A stretch of 64,000 bases of DNA from contig JARFIW010001186.1 of the NCBI GenBank assembly GCA_036346225.1, positions 1,251,501 to 1,315,500 of the forward strand, given 5' to 3'. Source of the stretch: Platerodrilus igneus. Its lineage: Eukaryota; Arthropoda; Insecta; Coleoptera; Lycidae. Positions 10,091 through 19,765 of this stretch are shown in pieces; position 1 is the first letter of the stretch, and every line of letters begins with the position of its first letter. Made by a program: the position numbers and the translations under genes. The notes under the pieces are model-generated. The model saw only the letters and a list, made by a program, of their open reading frames with translations, was not told the DNA's origin and did no database searches.

Positions 10091-10460
10091 AAATTTAATT
10101 TTCAATTTTTTTTTCTGATTTGATACAGTTATTTTGGTAAATAACACTGTTTTTTTATTAGCTTAGTGCCTTACTGCAATACCTTACTGATTGTGACTTT
10201 GACTTTTTACAAGACTTTTTCAGATATGAATTGATTTAAGCTGACTGTAAAACAGTTATTAAAACAGCAACTTTTAAATTTAATTTTCAATTTTCTTTTC
10301 TGATTTGGTAGAGTTGTCTTGGTAAATAACATTATTTTTTTATTAGTTTAGTAGCTTACTGCAGTATCTTACTAATTGTGAGTTTGACATTGACATTTTA
10401 CAAGACTTCTTCAGATATGGACTCATTTAAGCTGACTGTAAAACATTTGTTCAAACAGGA
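10091..10460 (+). repeat. 185-bp tandem duplication of leader plus gag start
   Basis: Copy 1 (10091-10275) and copy 2 (10276-~10460) share AAATTTAATTTTCAATTTT, CTTGGTAAATAACA-type sequence, and a coding start. Copy 2 has ATGGACTCATTTAAGCTGAC (the gag ATG). Copy 1 has ATGAATTGATTTAAGCTGAC, where the third codon is TGA. The upstream copy is therefore a dead duplicate of the gag start. Confidence 0.85.
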
Positions 10461-11760
10461 ACTTCTGTATGAATTAAGAAATTGGAGTAAACTTGTAGAT
10501 GACGATTCAAATGTAGTTAATTTAAGGAAGTTATTACGTAATATTTTGAAAAAACGTAAATTTGATTCTAATGACGATATCGATTATTCTTTGGAATTTT
10601 CTGAAGATGCTGCTGAAGTAGAAAATCCATTGATAAATGAATTTTTAACCAAACTAAATGATTCAAATTTGGCAAATAATTCTGTTACTATAGAAATCAA
10701 ATTTTGGCACATTTCTCAAATCGGTTAAACCATTGTTTGCCAACAGAACGTCGTGAAGAAATAATTTGGAATAAATCATTAGAAAAGTTTAAATATGCAA
10801 AAATCTTTTTTATCGAAATTAGAAATAATACATTTAGCTAAAACTGATTTACCTAAATCCATTTTGGATAGCCCTTTACTTTAAAAATCCGGAAAATTAT
10901 GAAAATATGGTTGAAAATTTAAAGATAGATGAACCAAATGTAAATAAGCAGATCTATTATAAGGTTGCTTCCGTGTGTAAACGGAACACTAAATTCTCGA
11001 GCGATCAGCCCATTAATGTATTTTTAGAAAGAGTGGAGGAGTTAAAAATTGCACAAAATTATACTCAGTTATACTCGGAAATTATCGATTTGTTAGATGG
11101 AAAGTCTTAATTTGGTTCCGAGCAAATAATCTTTTATTTCACGATTGGGAATTCTTAAAGTGTGGTTTAAAAGCTGAATCCTTATCGGCTGATTATGAAT
11201 AAATTATTATTGAAAATACAAAATCGTACACAAAAGGAAGCAGAAACTGTAGGTATATATGTAGCAATTATGACAAATTTATTTAACGGATTAAATAAAA
11301 AGGTAAGTATCGGAAAACAGCTAAACATTTTACCAAGGAACTATTACGTTTTTACCAGTCGCAGCTTAGTTTAATTGAGAGTAATAATATACATGATCTT
11401 GTAAAATTTGGGAAAATATTGTACCGCCGAATAAAAAGAAAATTGATATTGTGGAAACGGATTTAGCTTATATAAAAAATGTAGATAGTAATAGGACCAA
11501 TTTTACAAGGCAATATTTAGTAGGTACAATCGATGATAGTAACCGTACTACAAATTCGAATTAAAATAGTAACAGTAGCAGTAACAAATACATTTTTAAT
11601 AGAACATTTTTATGCTGGAATTGTCACGGAACCTATCACACCAAAAGAGAGTGTAGTAAACAGCGACATACTGGATACAGCTACAGATGTGGTAAAGAAG
11701 GCACTGCCGTTGGAAATTGTGTAGATTCTAACAAATATTCGGGAAACGGGTATGCGATGC
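10417..11760 (+). pseudogene. Gag of element A (broken)
   Basis: Gag packages the element RNA into particles. From ATG 10417 (MDSFKLTVKHLF) the frame runs to 10732. Pieces continue in other frames: 10907-11110 has the capsid-like SVCKRNTKFSSDQPINVFLE, followed across the stop by a LIWFRANN-type motif. Near the C-terminus is an intact zinc knuckle CWNCHGTYHTKREC (C-X2-C-X4-H-X4-C, 11613-11654), then a second degenerate one beginning YRCGKEG. This layout is that of Gypsy-superfamily Gag proteins with two knuckles. At least three frame breaks are visible. Unlike the errantivirus gag nested downstream, this gag has zinc knuckles, so they are different lineages. Confidence 0.75.
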
Positions 11761-11866
11761 ATTAGGAGGTCGACAAATGTCTTACAACTTTCAGAATTTG
11801 ACCAAATTTATTTCAGATTATGTAAACCACCAAAAATTAAGATGTAAAAAAAATTTAATTTAAGTT

Positions 11867-12309
11867 ATGGAACTATCTAAAGAAGAGGAACGACTCTATA
11901 TTACCGTCAATATTGTAGGTTATAATATTTTAACTTTTCTGATCTCTGCCGCTACTACTACTATTTTTGGAAAGCAAGGTTGGGATATTTTTTCCTCGTT
12001 AAATTTAAAAATAAATTTTTCTGATGACTTTACCTGTATGGTTAGTTACTTTAGAAACAGCTACGCTACCAATGGCACTAAAAAAAACAACCGTAATTTT
12101 AGATGTTTTAATTGTGCCAGACGTTAAACATAAATTAATTTTGGGGATAGATTTTTGACTCTTCTAAATACATCAAATTTAAACTGGCTCCTAAATTTGT
12201 AGGTCCATACCTTATTAAGAACAAACACTCAAATAATACTTACGGTTCAAGTATGTCTAAAGGCATTTGGCACGTTAAAGATCTGAAACTTCACCTAGAC
12301 GAAACATAA
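11867..12309 (+). pseudogene. Pol remnant of element A: protease tail fused to integrase C-terminus
   Basis: Around 12050-12158 the reading frame gives VTLETATLPMAL and then VLIVPDVKHKLILGIDF, the conserved C-terminal half of Gypsy-type retropepsins; the catalytic DTG was not found upstream. Directly after LGIDF (about 12158) the frame slips. The next recognisable peptide is KLAPKFVGPYLI ... GIWHVKDLKLHLDET, the GPY/F module at the end of integrase. The whole reverse transcriptase, RNase H and integrase catalytic core is deleted between adjacent codons. The element could move only with enzymes supplied in trans. Confidence 0.8.
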
Positions 12310-12445
12310 TCTATTGTGACCTATCCTAGTGGGACTCTATTTTTTTCTTTTTCTTAATTTTAAGTTTATTTTTAAGTTCAGTTAGGTTCAGTTATTATAC
12401 TTATGGGTACTCGTTGCTTCAGTCCCTGAAATTTTTTATAGAGCG

Positions 12446-13022
12446 AGTTATATATCCTCAAATTAGTATATAGGTATAATCAAATGGAACTATCGAATCT
12501 AAAGACTAGATTGTTAGAATGTATAATTGAAGGACATATTACAAAAGGTTAATGGAAGTTCATAAACCAGACATGAGAACGGATACAAATACTTTGTATT
12601 CCAGACGTAACATGGCACTGCAGGTGCAGGTCACAATAAACTATAAGAAACTTATTGTTAGAATTAAGATTACTAAGAAGTAATACTTTGTATTGAATAA
12701 AGAAACAGCAGACATGAGATTTGCGTTTCCCACAAGTAATGTAAAAGCAGGGATAGCATAAATACCCTGAGAACCCCTGAAGGATCAGTCGGTCTCGAGC
12801 ATCACAACTTTAAAATTGTTGGTTGCTCAAGCTACTCATTCTAATTTTAGTTAATTTAAATAGTGATTGTCAACTTAAAATATTTTTGATTTCAATACAT
12901 TACTGAACATAACGTACCTGTTATTAAATTCATATTGAAATTTCTGTTTAAATAAAATTTGATAAAAGAGTTTTTTGGAAGAAGTCTTTTTAAAAAGACG
13001 CTCCAAGAAGTCCAAAACCTAT
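12446..13022 (+). repeat. 5' LTR of errantivirus B
   Basis: Matches 19051-19630 throughout, for example ATCAAATGGAACTAT and ACCAGACATGAGAACGGAT. The TATA/start region near 12755-12830 includes AGCATAAATACCCTGA and a GTCAGTCKGTCTCGA-like initiator stretch. It ends ...CAAAACCTAT, immediately followed by the primer-binding site. Confidence 0.88.
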
Positions 13023-13033
13023 TGGCGCAGTCG
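13023..13033 (+). promoter_or_regulatory. Primer-binding site, serine-tRNA type
   Basis: TGGCGCAGTCG lies directly next to the LTR end. It is the classical errantivirus minus-strand priming site, complementary to the 3' end of a serine tRNA. Confidence 0.8.
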
Positions 13034-13259
13034 AAACGAATTCCAGAAAGGCACTAGTAAATCTAAAATCGAGGAACTGGTGGTTGTAAATCTAAATTCT
13101 TTATCTGGAAGAACAAACAAAAATTTGGACAAGGTACAAAATCGACCAAGACCAAAGAAAGAAAACTGATGCAACTGGCAATGAAAATTCTGTAAGTTCA
13201 TTTATCCTAAACATTTTCAATTATTGATATTAGCTAGTAAGCAACGAAAGAATTTATAT

Positions 13260-13620
13260 ACGCATTTTTTTGCACAATTTATTATTACATTTTATCGCAA
13301 TTTATTAATGAAAGAATTTAATCAGCAAAGTCTGAAAATTAATTATAATAAAGGTGTATAAATACGCAGGTCTATGTACAATTTATTACAGCAATTTTAT
13401 TATTGAAACGATTTACTCAGCACAAGTCTGAAACAAAAGCGTGTAATTATAACTCAGTTCTTGTACAATTTATTGCAGGAAACTATTACTGAAATAAAAT
13501 TATTCAGAAAAAAATCTGAAACTCAATTTGCATCACTTTATAATCTCTACAAAAGTTATAATTATACACTTTAACGCAACAGTAATTGATGAGACAATTA
13601 CTCAGCAGAATTCTTTAATG
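13260..13620 (+). repeat. Degenerate tandem repeats in the errantivirus leader
   Basis: Roughly four diverged units of 80-110 bp, each with TGTACAATTTATT or CAATTTATT, then an ATTAYTGAAAYNATTTA-like stretch, then TCAGCA or TCAGAA, then a TCTGAAA-like end. They lie between the primer-binding site and gag and have no coding capacity. The remaining leader up to 13749 is AT-rich and unassigned. Confidence 0.6.
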
Positions 13621-13749
13621 TAATTATAGCACTTTGTAATTACATATAAAATATACGTAAAAGATAAGTGATTCTTTAAATAACTGAATACCAACTTTGA
13701 TATAATCTTAATACAATACGAACTCGGCTGAAAAATTAATTAATAAACA

Positions 13750-14902
13750 ATGAACATTGAGAACATGCGATTATATTTAGAATCAATCCCAGTATATGAT
13801 GGCAATCAAACACTATTAGGTATCTTTATAACTGCTTGCGAGACATTTTTAAAATCTTTTTATAAAGAGGGCAAAATTGACCGCAACGTCATGCTTTTAC
13901 GTCTGATTGTCAGCAAACTAACCGGAAGAGCAATAACATTAATTGCAAGCCGTGATGAGCTCGAACAGTGTGAAGACTTCAAACGGTTAGTAATACCGTA
14001 TTTCTGCGACCAGAAAAATATCAAATGTCTGGTAAGACTTAATAAACTTTCGAATGGAACCCAATCAATCACCCTACCAATTTGGTATGAGATGCCAAGA
14101 TGTGAGGAGCTTAATCTTAACCAAACTGAAAATCGAAGAACCCGACCAGAACATACGTTTATTGAAAACGAAAATGTACGACGAAATGGCATTGGACGCA
14201 TACATAAACGCGTTACCTGAAAGGTTATCAGACAAGATAAGATTTCAACACCCCCAAAATTTAGAATAAGCAATGAACATGATAGTAGAGGAGGAAAACG
14301 TGATGTATTACATAAATAAAATATATAACTCTAATGCAAATAAAAATTACTCACCGATTAAGACGATACAAGCGGCGAGACAGATACAAACACAACCGAA
14401 ATTTACAACACCATTTAATACACCAACGAATCAATCTCGAATGAACGATTCAAACTTTAATAACACAAATTTCCACAACCAATTTAGACAATTTCTAAAA
14501 CAAACATTTAATTCAAACTTTACAAAACCCGTATTTACACCAAAATTCAATCAAAACGTAAATAAAACATGGCAAACATTTGGCACAAATTCCAACAGAA
14601 ACATACCTATGACAAATAACAACAATAACACCAATAATTACTACAAACCAACCCCAATGGATACTTCATCTGGTAACACCAGACAAAATACAAAAATATC
14701 GCAAATCAGACCAAACTATAACCAGAAACGAAACTTTACTTCCGAAGAACTATTCCACCAAGAAGTAGAAAATTTTGACAATCCGGACGCGAATAATGAC
14801 GCGACTTCGAGTAGAGACGATGAGACAAATTACGAATGCAACAGCCTTATGAAAATTACGCGGAGGACGACGAAAGAAATGCAAGCTCAAATTTTCAGTT
14901 AG
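13750..14902 (+). pseudogene. gag: Errantivirus B gag (broken)
   Basis: Encodes the structural protein of the particle. It starts at ATG 13750 (MNIENMRLYLESIPVYDGN). The capsid-like N-terminal region runs to about 14050. The frame then shifts to the one at 14054-14269, containing ALDAYINALPERLSDKIR, a typical errantivirus capsid motif. A single TAA follows LE at 14267-14269. The frame resumes with AMNMIVEEENVMYYINK and runs to 14902. The C-terminal ~200 residues are rich in Asn, Gln, Thr and Phe and have no zinc knuckle, as usual for errantiviruses. The breaks are one frameshift and one stop. Confidence 0.85.
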
Positions 14903-15250
14903 ACCGATTCAAATACGACCAAACGTAATTAATTTAAACAACATCAATCAACACATTTTACCCTACATAGAAATACTGCACGCAGAACTTAAATTACTAA
15001 TCGATACCGCATCTTCAAAAAATTTAACTAGCCCTAGAACCGTTCAAAAACATTATGTAGATTTTGTAGAAAAAGAACCCTTCAAAATTAGGACAGCCCA
15101 CAAAACGACAATACACCAATTTATGGCAAATATACATCTACCAAAAACTTTCAACGTAAAAGTGAAACACAAATTTTGTATTTTTGAATTTGACAAATAC
15201 GACGGATTAATTAATAGGCATGGATCTTCTAAGAAAATTAGGAGCAAACA
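14880..15250 (+). pseudogene. Errantivirus B protease region of pol
   Basis: The aspartic protease that would process Gag-Pol. It lies in the frame after gag and overlaps the gag end slightly, suggesting the usual frameshift expression. The active-site region reads LLIDTASSKNL (about 14989-15021): the conserved Asp-Thr-Gly is Asp-Thr-Ala. Downstream are HQFMANIHLP and a KFCIFEFDKYDGL segment consistent with the flap and C-terminal half. The frame is lost near 15220 where GLINRHGSSKKI replaces the expected GxDLL. Decay is therefore visible at the active site and at the C-terminus. Confidence 0.7.
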
Positions 15251-15414
15251 TTGATATAAAAAAATTTATTATTAGGAACGAAACACTGACAAATTCCTAT
15301 TAAATTACAAAACAGTAACATTCAAACCGATCAAAAATACACGATCCAACCCAGAACGGAAAAACAAATAAAAGTTTTAGTAAATTCAAAAACGACATAG
15401 GCATTATAAACCAC

Positions 15415-16250
15415 ATGACATTTCAACAAGGAGTAGAAACGTCCACCGCGTTAGTACAAATAAAAGACAGTTACGCCACTACAACAATTTTAAACTCAAA
15501 CAATCACCCCATAGATCTATCATTAACAAACTCAATAGACATGGAAGTAAATTTTAGCGAGATGGAAATCGACGAAGAATATGAAAGCGATTCCAACCCT
15601 ACAAGACACGATGGAATGTTAAGAGAAAATTTAATTAACGTTCCTTTTAATGAAGATATTAAAAACGAAGAAGAGAGAGCAATCATGGACTTATGTTTCG
15701 AATACCGAGATATATTCCATTGTGAAGGAATAGAATTAACAGACGATAAGCCAATTTTCACAAAAGCATACAGCTAAAGCAAGTCAAGAAGAAGCAGATA
15801 GACAGGTAGCAGATCTATTGAAGCAAGATATCATCCAACATTCAAACTCACCATAGAGCAGCCCCGTATTAATAGTACCGAAGAAGTTAGATGCCTCAGG
15901 CAAACACAAGTATAGAATGGTTATCGATTACAGAAAACTAAACGAGAAAACTGTAGACGATAAATACCCGCTACCCAATATTACGGAAATCTTAGACAAA
16001 TTAGGAAAGTGTCAATATTTTTCGACATTAGACCTCGCCTCAAGATATCACCAAGTAGAGATGGACGAGGACACAACCAAAACAGCTTTTAGTACACCTA
16101 CAGGACATTATGAATACAAACGCACCGTTTGGCTTAAAGAACGCACCCGCTACTTTTCAAAGAGTAATGGACAACATTTTAAGAGGGATACACAATGAAA
16201 AATACTTTGTGTACTTAGACGACATTATCGTATACTTAACATCACTGAAA
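15415..16250 (+). pseudogene. Errantivirus B reverse transcriptase (truncated)
   Basis: RNA-dependent DNA polymerase of pol. The N-terminal linker (15415-15777) contains ENLINVPFNEDIKNEEERA. In a shifted frame the palm and fingers follow: [18 protein letters not shown] (from about 15910), [27 protein letters not shown] (first catalytic Asp). A small deletion at about 16127 costs the start of [27 protein letters not shown] then continues in another frame to [11 protein letters not shown] (about 16204-16236), the catalytic YLDD box. Immediately after this the sequence jumps to integrase, so the thumb and all of RNase H are deleted. Stops also occur, for example TAG near 15856. Confidence 0.88.
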
Positions 16251-17324
16251 TAAACGACGTAATTCGAAATAAACACGAAAGAAAAATCAACCATCGTGGA
16301 ATCAACGAAACATTAAAACAACTCATAAGAAGATACTACTTTAAAGACATGAAGAAATTGACCACGGATTTTATCAATCAATGTGAACTATGTGATAGAG
16401 CAAAACACGACAGATCACCCCCAAAAGTATCTTTAATGTTAACTAAAATACCCGATAAACTTTTTCAAAAACTACATGCAGATACTTAGGTAGTAGAAGC
16501 GCAAAGCTTTTTAACAATCGTAGACGCATGCACGAAAGCAGGTCAAGCGATACCCATTATTTCAAAAAATAGTATCGATACAACTTAGGGATTCTTACAA
16601 TAGTATACATTTTATGGCACACCCGAATCAATAACGTTAGACAATGAATGCGAATTCAGAAATAAAACAATACAGAATAAATACCCTAGAACTTCACAAA
16701 ATAAAAATTCATTTTAAAACAAAAACTCACACGGAGTCAAACGGACTAATTGAAAGATTACACCTAACCTTAATAGAACAAATCAGACTGTTAAGATTAA
16801 CCTATAAGAAAGAGCATATCACTAATTTAATGTCATACTCACTAATTGCTTACATCAACACAATACACTCATCAACTAACTTTACACCTCTCGAATTATC
16901 ATTAAGACACTCAGATTCCCGCAACCCTTATGATATACACTATAACAAAGAAGCATACCAACAGTATGCAAAAGATTACAAAGAAAAATTAAAAATTACT
17001 TATAATAATGTTAAAAGTAAATTAGATAACGATAAAGAACATGTTACAAAAACCCGCAATGAGAACGCCAATATAAATAGATTTTCAGTAGGACAAACCG
17101 CGTATGAGAAAAATTTTAAAAATAAGAGACGGAGAACGGCCCCCAGAAATCTAAGTTCGTTCAAAATCAAAAAGATCTCAGATAGAAATGTAGCAGTAGT
17201 AGACAACGGAAAAATCGTAAAATACATTCACTTAAAGAATCAAAGACTCCCTGTAATTTCAGATGGACAGCCATCATCCTTACCGTCAACCTCCACTCAG
17301 GTAGAACGGACGACAGTGACATAA
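16250..17324 (+). pseudogene. Errantivirus B integrase (broken)
   Basis: Would insert the DNA copy into the genome. The N-terminal zinc domain is present: His residues in NKHERKINHRG and the pair CELC in FINQCELCDRAK. The catalytic triad is traceable: D in KLHADT, D in SITLDNECEF, E in ESNGLIERLHLTL. In-frame stops lie after HADT and in the STAWN-like region near 16588, and a frameshift near 16660 moves the reading frame to the one starting 16644. The C-terminus has the basic module FSVGQTAYEKNFKNKRRR and DRNVAVVDNGKIVKYIHLKN. The 3' end overlaps the env start in another frame, as in relatives. Confidence 0.85.
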
Positions 17325-19030
17325 TAGTAGAAAACATTAAAAACAACTCCAGTATCATACCAGTAAAATTGGGAAATATGCAAAATACAATAGACTATTG
17401 AATTTTCGCACAGAAATTTGATTTAACCGAACTAAAACAAGAATTTTATATAATTAGAGATAATTACTACGGACTGAAAGAATCAATGGACACAGCCAAA
17501 TACGCGATAGATAGTAATGCTTAATTACAAAAATAAAATGGAGAACATCTTAAAGAACAGAAACAACAAATTCAATCGATTAATATCAACAGACCAAATC
17601 ACAAAACAAAAAAGAAGATTTATTTACGGACTAGGTAATATTTTAAAACCTATCACAGATAATTTAGACAACCAAGATGCTGAACGATACGACAACGCAA
17701 TACAACAACTAACTAAAAATCAGAATGACATAAAAACTATTGTTAGAAATCAAATATCATTAACTCAGTTAACCATAATAAAATTCAATGATACATTAAG
17801 TAAATTAGTAAAGAACTAAGACAGTATAACCAACAGAATACTAACCCTTGAGAGTAACATGCAAACCACAATGCTAGGAATGCGAGATTTAATAAGATTC
17901 AATACGATATTCAATCGTATGATATCAACCATTACCATAAAACAACAAATTTTAGCCACGTTAGAAAACGCTGTAACATTTACTAAATTAAACACATAAC
18001 ATGATAGTATTATAGAACCAATTGATTTATTAAATGAATTATTAGGAATTAGATCACTCATAACTAACAATAAACTACCCTTTGAAGTAACGGAATCCAG
18101 CATACTTTTATTTGAAAAAATAACCATGGTAAAAGGTTATGTAAAGAATCATAAAATTACGTTTTTAATAGAAATCCTCAATGTAGAAGTTAACCCTTAT
18201 AATTATTATCATTTATTTGCTTTCCCCATGAAAGTTGCTAGCCAGTATCAAGTTATTATTCCTAAAACCAAATTTCTTTCCCTAAATGAATTTAGGTATG
18301 GCGTCACGAATGAAAAATGCAAAGAAGTAGCACAAAGTCAACATTTATGTCAATCATTAACGACAACAGCTATTCAAGCAGATAGCCCCTGTAAAGTACA
18401 ATTGTTAAGATTCTCTAATCACTATGAGAATTGTGATTCAAAACCAGTACAAATTACGAGTATGAAAATTCAAAAGGTTACGGACAACAAATAGATTGCT
18501 GTATTTCTACAAGAAGTAATAGCAACTGCCCATTGCAAACACGACGAAAACGGTCTAGCTTTAATTGAAAGCGAGGTAGTCACAATAAAAGAAGATGGCT
18601 ATTTAAAATTAGAAATCGAAATTATGCGAGTATACCAAAATCCAGCAATAACAAAGAAATTCGAAAATCTACCCGAACTACAGTTCAAGACCACACAAAC
18701 TTAAGACAATAAGATCATCAAGAAGTCAATGCAACTAGAACATCTAGACCTAGACGACCTCAACCAAGCCGTAAAATTAATAGACAGTTATAAAGAACAT
18801 TTGAATGAAGTGAAAGTGCAAAAACTACACTACGATATATCAGTGTTTGGACAGTTTTATTGATTATTGTAATAATTTTATTAATTATGTATTTATTGTA
18901 TAAAATGTATCTTAGATATAGAAGCAAAGAAACAAATTTTAGTCATAAGAACAAAGAAACAAAGGTAAATAAAGAAATTATAAAAGATCCCTTAAGGACA
19001 ATAAGTTTTAAAATTAAGTACAACCCTTAA
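17262..19030 (+). pseudogene. env: Errantivirus B envelope glycoprotein gene (broken)
   Basis: Third ORF of errantiviruses, related to baculovirus F-type membrane fusion proteins. It begins inside the pol 3' end with a hydrophobic leader (TAIILTVNLHSG region near 17270-17310). Stops at about 17398 and near 17520 break it. At 17517-17819 the frame gives a dibasic cleavage region KQKRR followed by FIYGLGNILKPITDNLD, the family's conserved fusion-peptide-like start of the membrane-anchored subunit. The Cys-containing ectodomain follows (18126-18494) and is split by a stop. A transmembrane stretch VLLIIVIILLIMYLLY (about 18853-18900), reached by a frameshift, precedes a short basic tail ending at 19030. 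It is a decayed copy. Confidence 0.83.
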
Positions 19031-19039
19031 TTTTCATCT

Positions 19040-19050
19040 ACGTCGGGAGG
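19040..19050 (+). promoter_or_regulatory. Polypurine tract of errantivirus B
   Basis: ACGTCGGGAGG directly precedes the AGTTACATATC start of the 3' LTR; a purine run here primes plus-strand synthesis. Confidence 0.75.
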
Positions 19051-19630
19051 AGTTACATATCACCCAAATTAGTATATAATTATAATCAAATGGAACTATT
19101 GAATCTAAAGACTAGATTGTTACAATGTATAATTGAAGGACATATTACAAAAGGTTAATGAAAGTTTATAAACCAGACATGAGAACGGATGCAAATACTT
19201 TGTATTCCAGACGTAACGCGACACTTCAGGTGCGGGTTACAATAGATTATAAGAAACTTATTGTTAGAATTAAGATTACTAAGAAGTAATACTTTGTATT
19301 GAATAAAGAAACAGCAGACATGAGATCTGCGTTTCCCACAAGTGATGTAAAAACCGAGACAGCATAAATACCCTGAAAACCCCAGGAGCGTCAGTCAGTC
19401 TCGAACTTCACAACTTTAACATTGTTGGTTGTTCAAGCTACTCATCCTAATTTTAGTTAATTTAAATAGTCATTATCAACTTAGAATATTTTTTATTTCA
19501 ATACGGTACTGAACATAACACGTACCTGTTATTAAATTCATATTGTAATTTTTGTTTAAATAAACATTGATAGAAGAGTTTTTTTGAAGAAGCCTTATTA
19601 AAAAGATGCTCCAAGAGGCACAAAACCTAT
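19051..19630 (+). repeat. 3' LTR of errantivirus B
   Basis: 580-bp match to 12446-13022 with scattered substitutions and small indels, so the insertion is not recent. It ends CAAAACCTAT; element A sequence (CTAGAGTGGCG...) resumes. The 5' flank ends TAGAGCG and the 3' flank holds TAGAGTG, offset by one base, so the target duplication is uncertain. Confidence 0.88.
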
Positions 19631-19750
19631 CTAGAGTGGCGTTAAAACTATTAAATTTTTTCAGTCTTCTTTTTCTTTTTTCAATTTTATTATGTACAAT
19701 TTAAAAAAAAATAGTATACTATTTTTTGAAATTTTTTAGATAAATTTCAA

Positions 19751-19765
19751 TTTTTGCGAGAGGAG
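19751..19765 (+). promoter_or_regulatory. Polypurine tract of element A
   Basis: TTTTTGCGAGAGGAG lies immediately before the TGTTACGTTCG start of the 3' LTR. Confidence 0.65.

Larger units (their letters stand above)
12446..19630 (+). mobile_element. Element B: errantivirus-type endogenous retrovirus with gag, pol and env (defective)
   Basis: Paired LTRs of ~577-580 bp (12446-13022 and 19051-19630) begin AGTTAYATATC and flank gag, pol and env in order. The primer-binding site TGGCGCAGTCG (serine-tRNA type used by the 17.6/297/ZAM group) follows the 5' LTR, and a purine-rich CGGGAGG precedes the 3' LTR. LTRs starting AGT, a Gag without zinc knuckles and a third env ORF are hallmarks of insect errantiviruses. 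Every gene is interrupted and part of pol is deleted. Host sequence on both sides is the interior of element A, so B inserted later. Confidence 0.88.

Noticed and set aside
13860..14273. 137-codon minus-strand frame
   Set aside because: Shadow of the errantivirus gag, whose plus-strand translation has the family motifs.
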